NCBI RefSeq assembly: GCF_001476285.1
Contig: NZ_LDRU01000032.1
Span: forward strand, 1 to 62,363
Origin: Microbacterium testaceum
GTDB lineage: Bacteria; Actinomycetota; Actinomycetes; Actinomycetales; Microbacteriaceae
DNA length: 62,363 bases
Direction of reading: 5' to 3'
Of this stretch, positions 31,586 through 44,251 are shown in pieces. Under the pieces are notes generated by a model that saw nothing but the letters and a program-made list of their open reading frames with translations, searched no databases and was not told where the DNA came from. Numbering within the stretch: position 1 is the stretch's first letter; each line of letters opens with the position of its first letter. The position numbers were made by a program, and so were the translations under genes.

Positions 31586-32179
31586 TTACGGCACCCGCAC
31601 GAATAGGGTCGCGAGCGACACCGGGCCGTTCTGCTCGATGTGCCGGTCCTCCTGCGCCGCCCACCGCTCCCAGTGCGGACGATACGTATCGCCGTCACGC
31701 TCGAGAGCGCGATGTCTGCGCGACGGCGACGGCGCATCCACCCACACCGCGACGTCCGCCAACCGCGCGGTCTCCGGAGTCAAAGCACCCGCTCCCTCGA
31801 CGACGAGTGGCAGGGACGGGTCGACGGCGTAGGCTTCCGCACGCCCGCCGGCTTCCCAGTCCCAGCGCTGCCACACCCCGACAGCGCCCTTCGCGTGCGG
31901 AGTCAGGATCATCTCGCACGCGTACGTCGAGCCGGCGGCGAGACCGTCCCAGCCGGGATAGACATCGTCGAGCGCGACGAGCTGCACTCGTCCTCTCAAC
32001 GGCCAGGCCGCTACGAGGCGGCGTGCGAGCGAGCTCTTCCCCGCACCGCTGCGCCCGTCGATGACGATCACCGGGTTGGTCGCGCCGACCGCGCGCACGC
32101 GCTCGAACACCGCGGACGTGGCCGCGGTGAGAGCCTCGTCGACCTCGTCCGCGTTACTTCTTGAGGGCGCGGATGACAC
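31586..32179 (-). CDS. P-loop kinase of uridine-kinase type
   Basis: About 197 aa. Walker A GRSGAGKSSLARRL, then LVALDDVYPGWDGL (the DDFY-like motif of nucleoside and pantothenate kinases), a lid region, and RHRALERDGDTYRPHWERWAAQE. It phosphorylates a small molecule with ATP, but which one cannot be told. No ATG is available: GTG 32179 overlaps the upstream stop by about 25 bases; GTG 32110 is an alternative. Downstream of the GerW-like gene. Confidence 0.8.
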   Translation of the reverse strand: MSSAPSRSNADEVDEALTAATSAVFERVRAVGATNPVIVIDGRSGAGKSSLARRLVAAWPLRGRVQLVALDDVYPGWDGLAAGSTYACEMILTPHAKGAVGVWQRWDWEAGGRAEAYAVDPSLPLVVEGAGALTPETARLADVAVWVDAPSPSRRHRALERDGDTYRPHWERWAAQEDRHIEQNGPVSLATLFVRVP

Positions 32180-32474
32180 GGCTGAGCGCGCGACCCGCGA
32201 CCCATACGAACGGAACGGCGACGGCGAGTAGCGACACGATGTTCGGGTCGAAGCGCAGGTCGTCGCCGCGGCGGATGTATGCGCCGAGAGGCAGGGTGTA
32301 TCCGCCGCCGCCACCGCCACCGTTGCCCTGCTCGTCGGATCCACCGCCGAAACCGGCCCACGTGAGCGCGACCGGGACGATGCGGACGCCGTCGACGTCC
32401 TGCTGCTCGCCGTACGCGGCCGTGACGCCGAAGTTGGTGGACTGCTTGCCGAGTTCCAATGCGATGTTGGGCAT
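32154..32474 (-). CDS. GerW/YtfJ-like family protein
   Basis: 106 aa. FGEP-like start is replaced here by TNFGVTAAYGEQQDVDGVRIVPVALTWAGFGGG, matching the family fold of an IVPV-strand then a Gly-rich loop (GNGGGGGGGY). Ends in a hydrophobic segment (SLLAVAVPFVWVAGRAL) that could anchor it. Named for a spore-germination protein in Bacillus, but members are common in non-sporulating actinobacteria. GGTGGGGAAC precedes ATG 32474. Confidence 0.8.
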   Translation of the reverse strand: MPNIALELGKQSTNFGVTAAYGEQQDVDGVRIVPVALTWAGFGGGSDEQGNGGGGGGGYTLPLGAYIRRGDDLRFDPNIVSLLAVAVPFVWVAGRALSRVIRALKK

Positions 32475-32538
32475 GTTCCCCACCGTACCCGCGACGCCCA
32501 CCGGAGCCCAGGGGTGTTGCGCCGTCGCGCCGACCGTG

Positions 32539-33795
32539 TCAGTGGTCGTACGTCGGACGAGGGTTGGTCGGGAGCGCCCCGCCGCCACGGGTCGGTCCGA
32601 GCAACGAGCCGCGGGTCACGGCGCCGCGACCGAAACGGGCGACGGCGCTGTCGAGCGCCCCCTCGACGCGGCGCCATTCGGCGTCGTCATCCCACAGGGT
32701 CGCGGCCATGGCCGCCGGAGCGAGCTTCTCGCCGCGCACGCCCACGAGCCGCACCGCTTGTCGACGGTCGATCGCGTCGAACAGCTCGATCGCCGCATCG
32801 CCGATGCGCTGACCGACGGAGGTCGCCTCGGGCAGGGTACGCGAGCGACTCAGCGTGGTGAAGTCGCTGAAGCGCACCTTGATGGCCACGGTGCCCGCCT
32901 CGTACTGCTGCGCGCGCAGACGCGCTCCGACCCGATCCGCGAGACGGCGCAGCTCGACGTGGAGCGTGGGCGTATCGGAGATGTCAGCGTGGAATGTCTC
33001 TTCGTGACCGATGCTCTTCTCCGTGCGACCCGTATGGACCTCGCGGGCATCGATCCCGCGGGAGAGATGCCAGACCCGGTCTGCCATCGCCGGTCCCAGT
33101 GCCTGCTCGAGCACGGCCTGGGGCGCGTCCAGGATGTCGGAGACGAGACGGATGCCGCGCGCCTCGAGAGCCTCGGCCGCCTTGGGTCCGACACCCCAGA
33201 GGGCCCGCACCGACCGCGGACGCAAGAAAGCCTCGGTTTGGCTCGCCGCGACGATGAGCAACCCGTCGGGCTTGGAGATCGTCGACGCCATCTTCGCCAC
33301 GTGCTTCGTCGCCGCGACCCCGATGCTGCACGTGAGTCCGGTCTCGGCCTCGACTCGTGCGCGGAGATCGCGCGCGATCCGCCCCGGACTCCCCCACAGA
33401 CGTCGAGCGCCTCGCACGTCGAGGAAGGCCTCGTCGATCGAGAGGGGTTCGACGAGGGGCGTGACGTCGTGGAAGATCGCCATGACCTGCCGCGACATCT
33501 CCGTGTACCGGTGATACGGAGGATTGACGACGATCGCGGTCGGACATAGTCTCAGCGCGACGGCGACCGGCATGGCCGACTTCACCCCGTAGCGACGAGC
33601 CTCGTAGGACGCGCTCGACACCACGCCGCGGCCCTCGGAGCCGCCGATGATGAGCGGCTTTCCGGCGAGGGAGGGGTCATCGAGCACCGCGACCGAGGCG
33701 AAGAAGGCATCCATGTCGACGTGCAGGATGCCGGTGCCGGTGTCATCCGCGCCCGGGGGCGAGACGATGCGCCCCGTGCCGTCCCCGCGTCCCAT
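32539..33795 (-). CDS. dinB: DNA polymerase IV (Y family)
   Basis: 418 aa. Palm acidic residues D27 in HVDMDAFFASV and D121-E122 in SIDEAFLDV, Y-family little-finger domain after about 260. Has the steric-gate Phe (DAFFAS). The C-terminus does not show a clear QxxLxLF beta-clamp motif; it ends TRGGGALPTNPRPTYDH. Extends past damaged DNA with low fidelity. ATG at 33795; GAGAAT six bases upstream may be a leaderless promoter. Confidence 0.95.
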   Translation of the reverse strand: MGRGDGTGRIVSPPGADDTGTGILHVDMDAFFASVAVLDDPSLAGKPLIIGGSEGRGVVSSASYEARRYGVKSAMPVAVALRLCPTAIVVNPPYHRYTEMSRQVMAIFHDVTPLVEPLSIDEAFLDVRGARRLWGSPGRIARDLRARVEAETGLTCSIGVAATKHVAKMASTISKPDGLLIVAASQTEAFLRPRSVRALWGVGPKAAEALEARGIRLVSDILDAPQAVLEQALGPAMADRVWHLSRGIDAREVHTGRTEKSIGHEETFHADISDTPTLHVELRRLADRVGARLRAQQYEAGTVAIKVRFSDFTTLSRSRTLPEATSVGQRIGDAAIELFDAIDRRQAVRLVGVRGEKLAPAAMAATLWDDDAEWRRVEGALDSAVARFGRGAVTRGSLLGPTRGGGALPTNPRPTYDH

Positions 33796-33867
33796 AGGTC
33801 CATTCTCTCCCGGGCCTCCGACATCGAGACGCTGGCGCTGACGATGCCTCAAGCCCGCAAGAACGAC

Positions 33868-33913
33868 GGATGCCACGACCCGCCGCGCATGCGCGGCCGG
33901 GATCGTGGCATCC
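33868..33913 (-). terminator. gatCAB terminator with GGATGCC/GGCATCC arms
   Basis: GGATGCCACGA pairs with TCGTGGCATCC and encloses a second palindrome, CCGCGCATGCGCGG. Sits about 20 bp beyond the gatB stop. Confidence 0.75.
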
Positions 33914-33931
33914 GGGGTCCTGCGGGCGGTT

Positions 33932-35449
33932 CTACTGCGCGGCCGCGCGCTCCAGCACGAGCTCTCGCACGCGGGCGGCGTCGGCCTGCCCCTTCATCGC
34001 CTTCATGACCGCGCCGATGACGGCGCCGGCGGCCTGCACCTTGCCGTCACGGATCTTCGCGAGGACGTCGGGCTGAGCGGCAAGCGCATCGTCGATCGCC
34101 GCGATGAGCGCCCCGTCATCGGAGACGACGGCGAGACCGCGCGCAGCGACGACCTCTTCGGGCGTCCCCTCACCGGCGATGACGCCTTCGAGCACCTGGC
34201 GGGCGAGCTTGTCAGTGAGCGTTCCCGCGTCCACGAGCTTCTGAAGGGCCGCGACGTTCGCCGGTGAAACGAGATCGGCGGCATCGCGCTCCTGCGCGTT
34301 GGCGACGCGAGTGATTTCGCCGGTCCACCACTTGCGGGCGGCCGCGGGGGCGGCCCCTGCGGCGATCGTGTCGGCCACCGCGTCGAGGAGCCCGCCGTTG
34401 GCGACGTCCTGGAACTCCAGGTCGGTGAAGCCCCACTCGGCTTTGAGTCGACGCCGACGCGCGGCAGGAGGCTCGGGGAGCGCCGCTCGAAGCTCCTCGA
34501 TCAGTTCGGGCGCGGGCACCACAGGGAGCAGGTCGGGCTCCGGGAAGTAGCGGTAGTCGTCGGCATCCGACTTCGGTCGGCCCGGCGAGGTGCGCCCGGT
34601 GTCTTCGTGCCAGTGCCGCGTCTCTTGCGTGATCGTGCCACCCTTGGCCAGGATCGCGGCCTGGCGCTGGATCTCGTACCGCACGGCGCGCTCGACAGAA
34701 CGCATCGAGTTCACGTTCTTCGTCTCGGTGCGGGTGCCGAGCTTCTCCTGGCCGCGCGGACGCAGCGACACGTTCGCATCGCAGCGGAGGTTTCCGCGCT
34801 CGAGCCGGGCCTCCGAGATGCCGAGACCGCGAACGATGTCGCGGATTGTCGCGACGTACGCCTTGGCGAGGGCGGGGGCGGAGTGCTCCGCACCGAAGAT
34901 CGGCTTGGTGACGATCTCGACGAGCGGCACACCGGCGCGGTTGTAGTCGACGAGCGAGTACTCCGCGCCCTGGATACGGCCGGTCGAGCCGCCCATGTGG
35001 GTGAGCTTGCCCGCGTCTTCCTCCATGTGTGCGCGCTCGATCGGCACGGTGACGATCGAGCCGTCTTCGAGCTCGACTTCGACCGAGCCCTCGAAGGCGA
35101 TCGGCTCGTCGTACTGCGAGATCTGGTAGTTCTTGCCGAGGTCGGGGTAGAAGTAGTTCTTCCGAGCGAACCGGCTCGAGGGCGCGATCGAGCAGCCGAG
35201 GGCGAGGCCCAGGCTGATCGACGAGCGGATCGCCTCGGCGTTCACCACCGGCAGGGCACCGGGGAGCCCCATGTCGACCGGCGCGACGAGCGTGTTCGGC
35301 TCGGCGCCGTGGTTCGCCTCGTTCGCCGGGTTCGGCGCGGACGAGAACATCTTGGTCGCGGTGTTGAGCTCGACGTGCACCTCGAAACCGAGGACGGGCT
35401 CGAACATCTCGAGCGCTTCGTCGAAGTCCATCAGGGCGTCTTTCGCCAT
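33932..35449 (-). CDS. gatB: Asp-tRNA(Asn)/Glu-tRNA(Gln) amidotransferase subunit B
   Basis: 505 aa. Kinase-like N-domain motif [17 protein letters not shown], the metal/ATP region [25 protein letters not shown], and the C-terminal YqeY-type tail ([18 protein letters not shown]). Activates the side chain of mischarged Glu-tRNA(Gln)/Asp-tRNA(Asn) for amidation. Last of gatCAB; start overlaps the gatA stop by one base. Confidence 0.97.
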   Translation of the reverse strand: MAKDALMDFDEALEMFEPVLGFEVHVELNTATKMFSSAPNPANEANHGAEPNTLVAPVDMGLPGALPVVNAEAIRSSISLGLALGCSIAPSSRFARKNYFYPDLGKNYQISQYDEPIAFEGSVEVELEDGSIVTVPIERAHMEEDAGKLTHMGGSTGRIQGAEYSLVDYNRAGVPLVEIVTKPIFGAEHSAPALAKAYVATIRDIVRGLGISEARLERGNLRCDANVSLRPRGQEKLGTRTETKNVNSMRSVERAVRYEIQRQAAILAKGGTITQETRHWHEDTGRTSPGRPKSDADDYRYFPEPDLLPVVPAPELIEELRAALPEPPAARRRRLKAEWGFTDLEFQDVANGGLLDAVADTIAAGAAPAAARKWWTGEITRVANAQERDAADLVSPANVAALQKLVDAGTLTDKLARQVLEGVIAGEGTPEEVVAARGLAVVSDDGALIAAIDDALAAQPDVLAKIRDGKVQAAGAVIGAVMKAMKGQADAARVRELVLERAAAQ

Positions 35450-36969
35450 CAGAGCGACGCTCCGTTCGTGAGAGAAGGGGCACGGTCGAGGAGCGGACCG
35501 CCCCACTGGTCGACGAGCAACGCCTCGAGCGCCGCGCCGACGCGGTACAGGCGCGCGTCCTCGCGGGCGGGGGCGAGGAACTGGATGCCGACGGGCAGCC
35601 CGTCTTCTTCGGCCAGGCCGCTGGGGATCGAGATACCCGGGACGCCCGCGAGGTTGGCAGGGATCGTGGTGATGTCGTTGAGGTACATCTGCAGGGGGTC
35701 GTCGATCTTCTCGCCGAGTCGGAAGGCCGTCGTCGGCGCCGAGGGCGTCGCGATGACGTCCACCTGCGCGAAAGCGGCATCGAAGTCCTGCTGGATCAGC
35801 GTGCGCACCTTCTGCGCGCTGCCGTAGTAGGCGTCGTAGTAGCCGGCGGACAGCGCGTACGTTCCGAGGATGATGCGGCGCTTGACCTCGGGCCCGAACC
35901 CGGCGTCGCGCGTCGCGGCCATGACGTTCTCGACCGTGGGGGCACCCTGCGGGGTCACGCGGAGACCGAATCGCACCGAGTCGAACTTCGCGAGATTGCT
36001 CGACGCTTCGGCGGGAAGGATCAGGTAGTACGCGGCGACTCCGTACTCGAAGTGAGGCGCGTTGATCTCCACGATCTCGGCGCCCTGGGCTTCCATGGCA
36101 GCCAGCGAGGCGCGGAACGAGTCCGACACGCCCTTCTGGAAGCCGCGGTCGTCGAGCTCGCGGATGACGCCCACTCTCAGGCCCTTCAGGACCTCACCGG
36201 TCGCCCCCTCTCGGGCGGCCGTGGCGAATGAGGGCCACGCGTCCGACAGCGAAGTGGAATCGTTCGCGTCATGCCCGCCGATCACGTCGTGCAGCAGGCC
36301 TGCGTCGAGCACGGTGCGGGTGACCGGACCGACCTGGTCGAGGCTCGAGGCCAGGGCGATCGCGCCGTAGCGGCTGACCCCACCGTAGGTGGGCTTGACG
36401 CCGACCGTGCCGGTGACGTGGGCGGGCTGGCGGATCGAACCACCGGTGTCGGAGCCGAGTGCCAGGGGTGCCTCGAAGGCGGCGACGGCCGCCGCCGAGC
36501 CACCGCCGGAACCACCCGGAATGCGGTCGAGATCCCAGGGGTTACGCGTGGGACCGTAGGCGGAGAACTCCGTGGACGAGCCCATCGCGAATTCGTCCAT
36601 GTTGGTCTTCCCGAGCGGCACGAGACCGGCGGCACGGGAACGAGCGACGACCGTGGCGTCGTAGGGCGACATGTAGCCCTCGAGGATCTTCGAACCGCTG
36701 GTGGACGGCATGTCGGTCGTGACGAGCACATCCTTCACCGCGAGCGGCACTCCCGCCAGCTCGTGCAGCTGCTCACCGGCGGCGCGACGGCGGTCGATGT
36801 CAGCCGCGACGTCGAGGGCGTGGTCGCTGACGTGCAGGAACGCGTGGACGGCGCCGTCGACGGCGGCGATGCGGTCGAGGTGCGCCTGCGTGGCTTCGAC
36901 GCTCGACACCTCGGACGACGAGAGCTTGGCCGCCAGGTCGGCCGCGGTGAGGCGGGTGAGATCGGTCAC
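35449..36969 (-). CDS. gatA: Asp-tRNA(Asn)/Glu-tRNA(Gln) amidotransferase subunit A
   Basis: 506 aa amidase-signature enzyme. Catalytic Lys in [10 protein letters not shown], Ser residues in [12 protein letters not shown] and [12 protein letters not shown] form the Ser-cisSer-Lys triad that frees ammonia from glutamine. GTG 36969 overlaps the gatC stop (GTGA). Confidence 0.97.
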   Translation of the reverse strand: MTDLTRLTAADLAAKLSSSEVSSVEATQAHLDRIAAVDGAVHAFLHVSDHALDVAADIDRRRAAGEQLHELAGVPLAVKDVLVTTDMPSTSGSKILEGYMSPYDATVVARSRAAGLVPLGKTNMDEFAMGSSTEFSAYGPTRNPWDLDRIPGGSGGGSAAAVAAFEAPLALGSDTGGSIRQPAHVTGTVGVKPTYGGVSRYGAIALASSLDQVGPVTRTVLDAGLLHDVIGGHDANDSTSLSDAWPSFATAAREGATGEVLKGLRVGVIRELDDRGFQKGVSDSFRASLAAMEAQGAEIVEINAPHFEYGVAAYYLILPAEASSNLAKFDSVRFGLRVTPQGAPTVENVMAATRDAGFGPEVKRRIILGTYALSAGYYDAYYGSAQKVRTLIQQDFDAAFAQVDVIATPSAPTTAFRLGEKIDDPLQMYLNDITTIPANLAGVPGISIPSGLAEEDGLPVGIQFLAPAREDARLYRVGAALEALLVDQWGGPLLDRAPSLTNGASL

Positions 36970-37265
36970 TGCTCTTCTCCCAGAATGGCGGTCACGCGGA
37001 ATCGGCCGTCGGCCTGGTCGGGCGCGTTCTGCAGCACCTGCTCGCGCGTCAGCTGCGGCTGCACGACGTCGGGGCGGAAGACGTTCTCGAGCGGGATCGG
37101 GTGGCTCGTCGCGACGACCTCGGGGGTCGCCACCTCGGACACCTTCGCGATGTTGTCGACGATGGCATCCAGCTGGCCGGTGAGGCTCTGGACCTCCTCG
37201 TCGCTCAACTGGATCCGGGCGAGCACACCGAGATGGCGCACGAGATCAGGAGTGATTTCAGACAC
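36966..37265 (-). CDS. gatC: Asp-tRNA(Asn)/Glu-tRNA(Gln) amidotransferase subunit C
   Basis: 99 aa. [18 protein letters not shown] and LRPD-like [11 protein letters not shown] are typical. Small clamp that holds GatA and GatB together. First gene of gatCAB. Leaderless with an SD-like spacer: TAGGAT (37277-37272), CGGAGG, GTG 37265. Confidence 0.96.
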   Translation of the reverse strand: MSEITPDLVRHLGVLARIQLSDEEVQSLTGQLDAIVDNIAKVSEVATPEVVATSHPIPLENVFRPDVVQPQLTREQVLQNAPDQADGRFRVTAILGEEQ

Positions 37266-37271
37266 CCTCCG

Positions 37272-37277
37272 ATCCTA
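37272..37277 (-). promoter_or_regulatory. -10 element TAGGAT for gatCAB
   Basis: TAGGAT, 6 nt, GTG at 37265. Faces the fadD-type promoter about 150 bp away. Confidence 0.6.
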
Positions 37278-37430
37278 GTTCGCGTCGTGTTCGCCCTGCG
37301 CTCGCGACCGGCATGGCCGGGGAGAGTCGCCGAGCGAGACACGCCTGGGGAGGAACGGTCGACTCGCCTCCGAAATCCTGTGGACACGGATCGCGGTTGT
37401 GAACGACGCCCCGCGCGACATGCCTCGCCC

Positions 37431-37436
37431 TAGGCT
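37431..37436 (+). promoter_or_regulatory. -10 element TAGGCT for the acyl-CoA ligase gene
   Basis: TAGGCT, 6 nt (GGCCGG), GTG at 37443. Confidence 0.6.
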
Positions 37437-37442
37437 GGCCGG

Positions 37443-39125
37443 GTGACCAGCTTCGATCCGCCCCGTCCCTGGACCCACAGCTACGCCGCCGGCGTTCCCG
37501 AAGACCTCGAGCCCCAGACCGGGTCGCTCGTCGACATCGTCGATGCCTCGGCCCGCGACTATCCCGACGCTCCGGCGCTCCAGTTCTTCGGACGAGAGAC
37601 GACGTACGCCGAGATGTCCGCCGAGATCGCGCGCGTCGCAGGCGCGCTGGCTGCTCACGGCGTGCGCGCCGGCGACCCGGTGGCGATCGTGCTCCCGAAC
37701 TGCCCGCAGCACATCGTGGCGTTCTACGCCGTCCTGCGGCTCGGCGCCGTCGTCGTCGAGCACAACCCGCTCTACACCGCTCGCGAGCTGCGGAAGCAGT
37801 TCGAAGACCACGGCGCGAAGCACGCCATCGTCTGGAGCAAGGTCGTGCGCACGGTGCAGGACTTCCCCGCGGACCTGCGGCTGACGACGCTCGTGTCGGT
37901 CGACGTGACAGAAGCGATGCCGTTCCGCATGCGCCTGGCGCTGCGCCTCCCGATCGCGAAGGCCCGAGAGTCGCGGGCGGCACTCACCGAGAAGACGCGG
38001 GACGCCACCCCCTGGGCCGACCTCGTGCGTCACTCGCCGCTGCCCGAGGCGCACCCGCGTCCCTCGTCGGCCGACCTGGCGATCATCCAGTACACGAGCG
38101 GCACCACCGGTACCCCCAAGGGTGCCATGCTGACGCACGCAAATCTCCTCGCCAACGCCGCGCAAGCGCGCGCGTGGGTGCCGCAGATCGTGCGGGGCGA
38201 AGGGTGCGTTGTCTATGCCGTCCTGCCGATGTTCCACGCCTACGGGCTCACTCTGTGCCTCACGTTCGCCATGTCGATGGGAGCGCGACTGGTGCTGTTC
38301 CCCAAGTTCGATCCCGATCTGGTCCTGGCTGTGACGAAGAAGCACCCCGCGACCTTCCTGCCCCTGGTTCCGCCGATCGCGGAGCGGCTCCTCGCCGCGG
38401 CGCAGGCGAAGGGCATCTCGCTCCACGGCACCGACGTGGCGATCTCCGGCGCGATGGCGCTGCCGCACGATCTGGTCGTCCCCTTCGAGAAGGCCACGGG
38501 CGGATACCTGGTCGAGGGATACGGTCTGAGCGAGTGCTCCCCCGTCCTCATGGCGAACCCCGTCGCCGACAACCGCGTCGCCGGGACGGTCGGTCTTCCG
38601 CTCCCCGGAACCGAGTGCCGGGTCGTCGACCCCGACGACCCGCGTCGCGACGTCGAACGCGGCGAACTCGTCGTCCGAGGACCGCAGGTGTTCTCCGGCT
38701 ATTACGGCAAGCCCGAAGCGACCGACGAAGTCTTCGTCGACGGGTGGTTCCGCACGGGGGACATCGTCACGATCGATGACGCCGGGTTCGTCCGCATCGT
38801 CGACCGGATCAAAGAACTGATCATCACGGGCGGTTTCAACGTCGCACCCACCGAGGTCGAGAACGTGCTGCGCCAGCATCCCGACGTGGCCGATGTGGCC
38901 GTGGTCGGGCTGCCGAGTGAACACTCCGGTGAGGAGGTCGTCGCCGCGGTGGTTCCGACTACTCCCGGCGCGATCGACGCTGAGGCGGTGCGGGCGTTCG
39001 CGCGCGGCATCCTGACGCCGTACAAGGTTCCGCGTCGCATCGTCGTCGTCAACGAACTGCCGAAGTCACTCATCGGCAAGGTGCTGCGCCGCCAGGTACG
39101 GGAGCAGCTCCTCCCGAAGGAGTGA
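37443..39125 (+). CDS. fadD: Long-chain fatty-acid--CoA ligase (AMP-forming)
   Basis: 560 aa. Adenylation motif YTSGTTGTPKG (217-227), VEGYGLSECSP, WFRTGDIV, and the C-terminal lysine in LPKSLIGKVLRR. Activates fatty acids to acyl-CoA through acyl-AMP. Not in an operon with other beta-oxidation genes here. Leaderless GTG start at 37443, no Shine-Dalgarno sequence. Confidence 0.93.
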   Translation: MTSFDPPRPWTHSYAAGVPEDLEPQTGSLVDIVDASARDYPDAPALQFFGRETTYAEMSAEIARVAGALAAHGVRAGDPVAIVLPNCPQHIVAFYAVLRLGAVVVEHNPLYTARELRKQFEDHGAKHAIVWSKVVRTVQDFPADLRLTTLVSVDVTEAMPFRMRLALRLPIAKARESRAALTEKTRDATPWADLVRHSPLPEAHPRPSSADLAIIQYTSGTTGTPKGAMLTHANLLANAAQARAWVPQIVRGEGCVVYAVLPMFHAYGLTLCLTFAMSMGARLVLFPKFDPDLVLAVTKKHPATFLPLVPPIAERLLAAAQAKGISLHGTDVAISGAMALPHDLVVPFEKATGGYLVEGYGLSECSPVLMANPVADNRVAGTVGLPLPGTECRVVDPDDPRRDVERGELVVRGPQVFSGYYGKPEATDEVFVDGWFRTGDIVTIDDAGFVRIVDRIKELIITGGFNVAPTEVENVLRQHPDVADVAVVGLPSEHSGEEVVAAVVPTTPGAIDAEAVRAFARGILTPYKVPRRIVVVNELPKSLIGKVLRRQVREQLLPKE

Positions 39126-39200
39126 TCGTCGCCTGAGCGATGACGTCGTCGCCTGCCGCGGGTCGCCGGTGCCGACTCGCCGATCGCACCGCCGTGCGGC

Positions 39201-41633
<2,433 letters not shown>

Positions 41634-41757
41634 GGGAGGGCCTCCGACATCGAGCGCGGGCCTTGCGGGAGCGTGTCGAGCGGAGGACCAGGGACGACGG
41701 GAGGGCGTTTCCGACGCGGCGGTCCTCCGCTCGTCCCTCGTCCTCCGCCCGTCACAC

Positions 41758-41841
41758 CGCCCGCGCGCAACGCCCTCTCGCCCGCTCACAGCGCCCTCCC
41801 GCCCGCGCGCAACGCCCTCCCGCCCGCGCGCAGCGCCCTCA
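41758..41841. repeat. Four tandem 21-bp GC-rich repeats between ligA and mnmA
   Basis: Unit starts CGCCCGCGCGCAACGCCCTC; copies at 41758, 41779 (diverged), 41800 and 41821, then a decayed fifth. The 21-bp period equals seven codons and would give AQRPPAR-type heptads in one frame, but no start or stop supports a gene. The rest of the gap between ligA and mnmA (41622-41910, 289 bp) shows nothing else. Confidence 0.75.
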
Positions 41842-41910
41842 CGCCGCGCGCGCAGGGCTGTTCTGCGGTGACGCCGCCCTGTCCCGGCGCCGCGCCTTCC
41901 GCGACAGCGC

Positions 41911-43008
41911 TCAGACCTCGACCGGCACCGCCGACACGGTCCGGTCGATCGTGAACTGCCCGATCACGCGCGTGCCGTCGTACAGCACCGCCGTCTGGCC
42001 GGGGGCCACGCCGTCGAACGGCACCTCCGGGCGCACGGTCAACACGCCGCCGTCCAGCGTCGCGACCGCGGGAACCGGATCGGCGTGGGCGCGGATCTGC
42101 ACGTCGCACGAGAACGACGTCGCCGACGGCGCGCGCCCCGCCCACGTGAAACGCTCCCCCGCGATCTCGGCGCAGGCCAGAGCCTCCTTCGGGCCGACCA
42201 CCACGGTGTTGTTCACCGGACGCACCTCGAGCACGAACCTCGGCTTGCCGTCGGCGGCGGGAACGCCCAGCTGCAGCCCTCGGCGCTGGCCGACGGTGAA
42301 CGCGTGAGCTCCGTCGTGGGTGCCCACCACGGCTCCCGAACGGTCGAGGATCTCGCCCTTCTCGGCACCGACCTTGTCGGCGAGCCAGCCGCGGGTGTCA
42401 CCGTCGGGGATGAAGCAGATGTCGTGGCTGTCGGGCTTCTGCGCCACCGTCAGGCCGCGCTCCTCCGCCTCGGCGCGCACGAGCGCCTTCGACGGGGTCG
42501 AGCCCAGCGGGAAGTATGTGTGCGCGAGCTGCTCGGCCGTCAGCACGCCCAGGACGTACGACTGGTCCTTGGCGTTGTCCGACGCCCGGTGCAGCTCCCG
42601 CCCTTCGGGCGTGTCGACGAGAGTGGCGTAGTGCCCGGTGCAGACGGCGTCGAAGCCGAGCTCGATCGCGCGCTCGAGGAGCGCGGCGAACTTGATCTTC
42701 TCGTTGCATCGCATGCAGGGGTTGGGCGTCCGACCCGCGCGGTACTCCGCGACGAAATCGTCGATGACGTCGTCGCGGAACCGCTCCGAGAAGTCCCAGA
42801 CGTAGAACGGCATCCCGAGCTTGTCGGCCGCGCGTCGGGCGTCCATCGCGTCCTCGATCGTGCAGCACCCGCGGCTCCCCGCGCGAAGCGTGCCGCCGGC
42901 GCGCGAGAGCGCCAGGTGCACGCCGACCACGTCGTGGCCGGCGTCGACGGCGCGCGCCGCCGCCACCGCGGAATCGACGCCACCGCTCATCGCCGCCAGA
43001 ACTCGCAT
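41911..43008 (-). CDS. mnmA: tRNA-specific 2-thiouridylase MnmA
   Basis: 365 aa. PP-loop SGGVDS (8-13), catalytic C98 in NPCMRCN and a second Cys in [11 protein letters not shown]. Thiolates U34 of Lys, Glu and Gln tRNAs, taking sulfur from a cysteine desulfurase, which is encoded immediately upstream. Leaderless: TAGACT (43020-43015), GGGACG, ATG 43008; the promoter overlaps the end of the desulfurase gene. Confidence 0.96.
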   Translation of the reverse strand: MRVLAAMSGGVDSAVAAARAVDAGHDVVGVHLALSRAGGTLRAGSRGCCTIEDAMDARRAADKLGMPFYVWDFSERFRDDVIDDFVAEYRAGRTPNPCMRCNEKIKFAALLERAIELGFDAVCTGHYATLVDTPEGRELHRASDNAKDQSYVLGVLTAEQLAHTYFPLGSTPSKALVRAEAEERGLTVAQKPDSHDICFIPDGDTRGWLADKVGAEKGEILDRSGAVVGTHDGAHAFTVGQRRGLQLGVPAADGKPRFVLEVRPVNNTVVVGPKEALACAEIAGERFTWAGRAPSATSFSCDVQIRAHADPVPAVATLDGGVLTVRPEVPFDGVAPGQTAVLYDGTRVIGQFTIDRTVSAVPVEV

Positions 43009-43014
43009 CGTCCC

Positions 43015-43020
43015 AGTCTA
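43015..43020 (-). promoter_or_regulatory. -10 element TAGACT for mnmA
   Basis: TAGACT, 6 nt, ATG at 43008; lets mnmA be read independently of the upstream desulfurase. Confidence 0.55.
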
Positions 43021-44202
43021 CGAAGCGTGACCTGAACGGGCTCCGGATGCCACAGCCCGGGCGTAGGCGTCCGGAAGCAGGGTGAGGACGGCATCGACGT
43101 CCCCCGCGGTCGAGGTGCGTCCGAGGGTGAAACGGAGCACCGAACGCGCCGCGCGCTCCCCCAGCCCCAGGGCCAGGACCACGTGAGACGGCTCGGCCAC
43201 GCCGGCCTGGCACGCCGACCCCGTGGAAACCGCGACCCCCGCCATGTCGAGGAGGAACAGCAACGTCTCGCCCGCGGCATCCGGAAACAAGACGTGCGCA
43301 TTCCCCGGAAGCCGGTCGACCGGGTCGCCCAGCAGCCGAGCCTCGGGAATCGAACGACGGATGCCGTCGATCAGCCGATCGCGCAGGGCGCTCAGCCGCC
43401 GCGTCTCGTCTTCGCGTTCGGCCTCGGCTGCGGTGGCAGCCGCCGCGAAGGCGGCGGCTCCGGCGACGTCCTGGGTACCGGCGCGGAGCCCCCGCTGTTG
43501 TCCCCCGCCGTGCACCAGGGGCGTCAGGGTCGCGTGGCGCGACACGACGGCGGCTCCGACACCGACGGGACCGCCGACCTTGTGCGCCGACACCGACAGC
43601 GCGGCAAGTCCTCCGCCCGCCGTGCCTGTCCCCCGCCAACCGGCGAAATCGATCGGGACCTGTCCGAGCGCCGAGACCGCGTCGAGATGAAGGGGAACTC
43701 CGGCCGCGGATGCCGCGGAAGACAGGCTCGCGGCATCCTGCAGCGTTCCGACCTCGTTGTTCGCCACGAGCGCCGTCGCGAGCGCCGCGCCGGGGAGGGC
43801 CGCGGCGAAGGCGTCGGTGCCGATGCGTCCCGCATCGTCCAGAGCGACTGCCCGGACGTCGGCGCCGTCGGCCGACGCGAGCCAGCCGACGACGTCGAGC
43901 GTGGCGTGGTGCTCCCCGTCGGGGAGGACCACCGTGTCCGACCCGTGAGGGCGCGCCCACCACAGTCCCTTCAGCGCGAGGTTCGCCGCCTCCGTCCCGC
44001 CGGACGTGAAGACGATCTCGATCGGTTGACACCGCAGAACGCGCGCGAGCTCGTCGCGGGCGTCTTCGAGCAGACGCCTGGCGGCCTGGCCGGCGCCGTG
44101 GATCGAGGACGGGTTGCCCAGCACCTCGTGCGCGGCCAGCCATGCCTCCCGGGCTTCTGCGCGCAGCGGGGTGGTCGCTGCGTGATCGAGGTAGACCTGC
44201 AT
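43018..44202 (-). CDS. Cysteine desulfurase (NifS/IscS family)
   Basis: 394 aa. PLP lysine K208 in SVSAHKVGGP, HGGGQQRGLRAGT (231-243), and C331 in STGSACQAG, the sulfur-carrying Cys of group I desulfurases. Next to mnmA, so tRNA thiolation is the probable main use, with Fe-S supply possible. GGGAGGGAAAG precedes ATG 44202. Divergent from glgX. Confidence 0.94.
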   Translation of the reverse strand: MQVYLDHAATTPLRAEAREAWLAAHEVLGNPSSIHGAGQAARRLLEDARDELARVLRCQPIEIVFTSGGTEAANLALKGLWWARPHGSDTVVLPDGEHHATLDVVGWLASADGADVRAVALDDAGRIGTDAFAAALPGAALATALVANNEVGTLQDAASLSSAASAAGVPLHLDAVSALGQVPIDFAGWRGTGTAGGGLAALSVSAHKVGGPVGVGAAVVSRHATLTPLVHGGGQQRGLRAGTQDVAGAAAFAAAATAAEAEREDETRRLSALRDRLIDGIRRSIPEARLLGDPVDRLPGNAHVLFPDAAGETLLFLLDMAGVAVSTGSACQAGVAEPSHVVLALGLGERAARSVLRFTLGRTSTAGDVDAVLTLLPDAYARAVASGARSGHAS

Positions 44203-44238
44203 CCCGCTTTCCCTCCCGACGACGCGCGCCGCCTTCAC

Positions 44239-44244
44239 TACCCT
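44239..44244 (+). promoter_or_regulatory. -10 element TACCCT for glgX
   Basis: TACCCT, 7 nt, ATG at 44252. Confidence 0.5.
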
Positions 44245-44251
44245 AGATCTC

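Noticed and set aside
41663..42307. 214-codon frame over the 21-bp tandem array
   Set aside because: Runs antisense into mnmA and consists of heptad repeats without a ribosome site or promoter.
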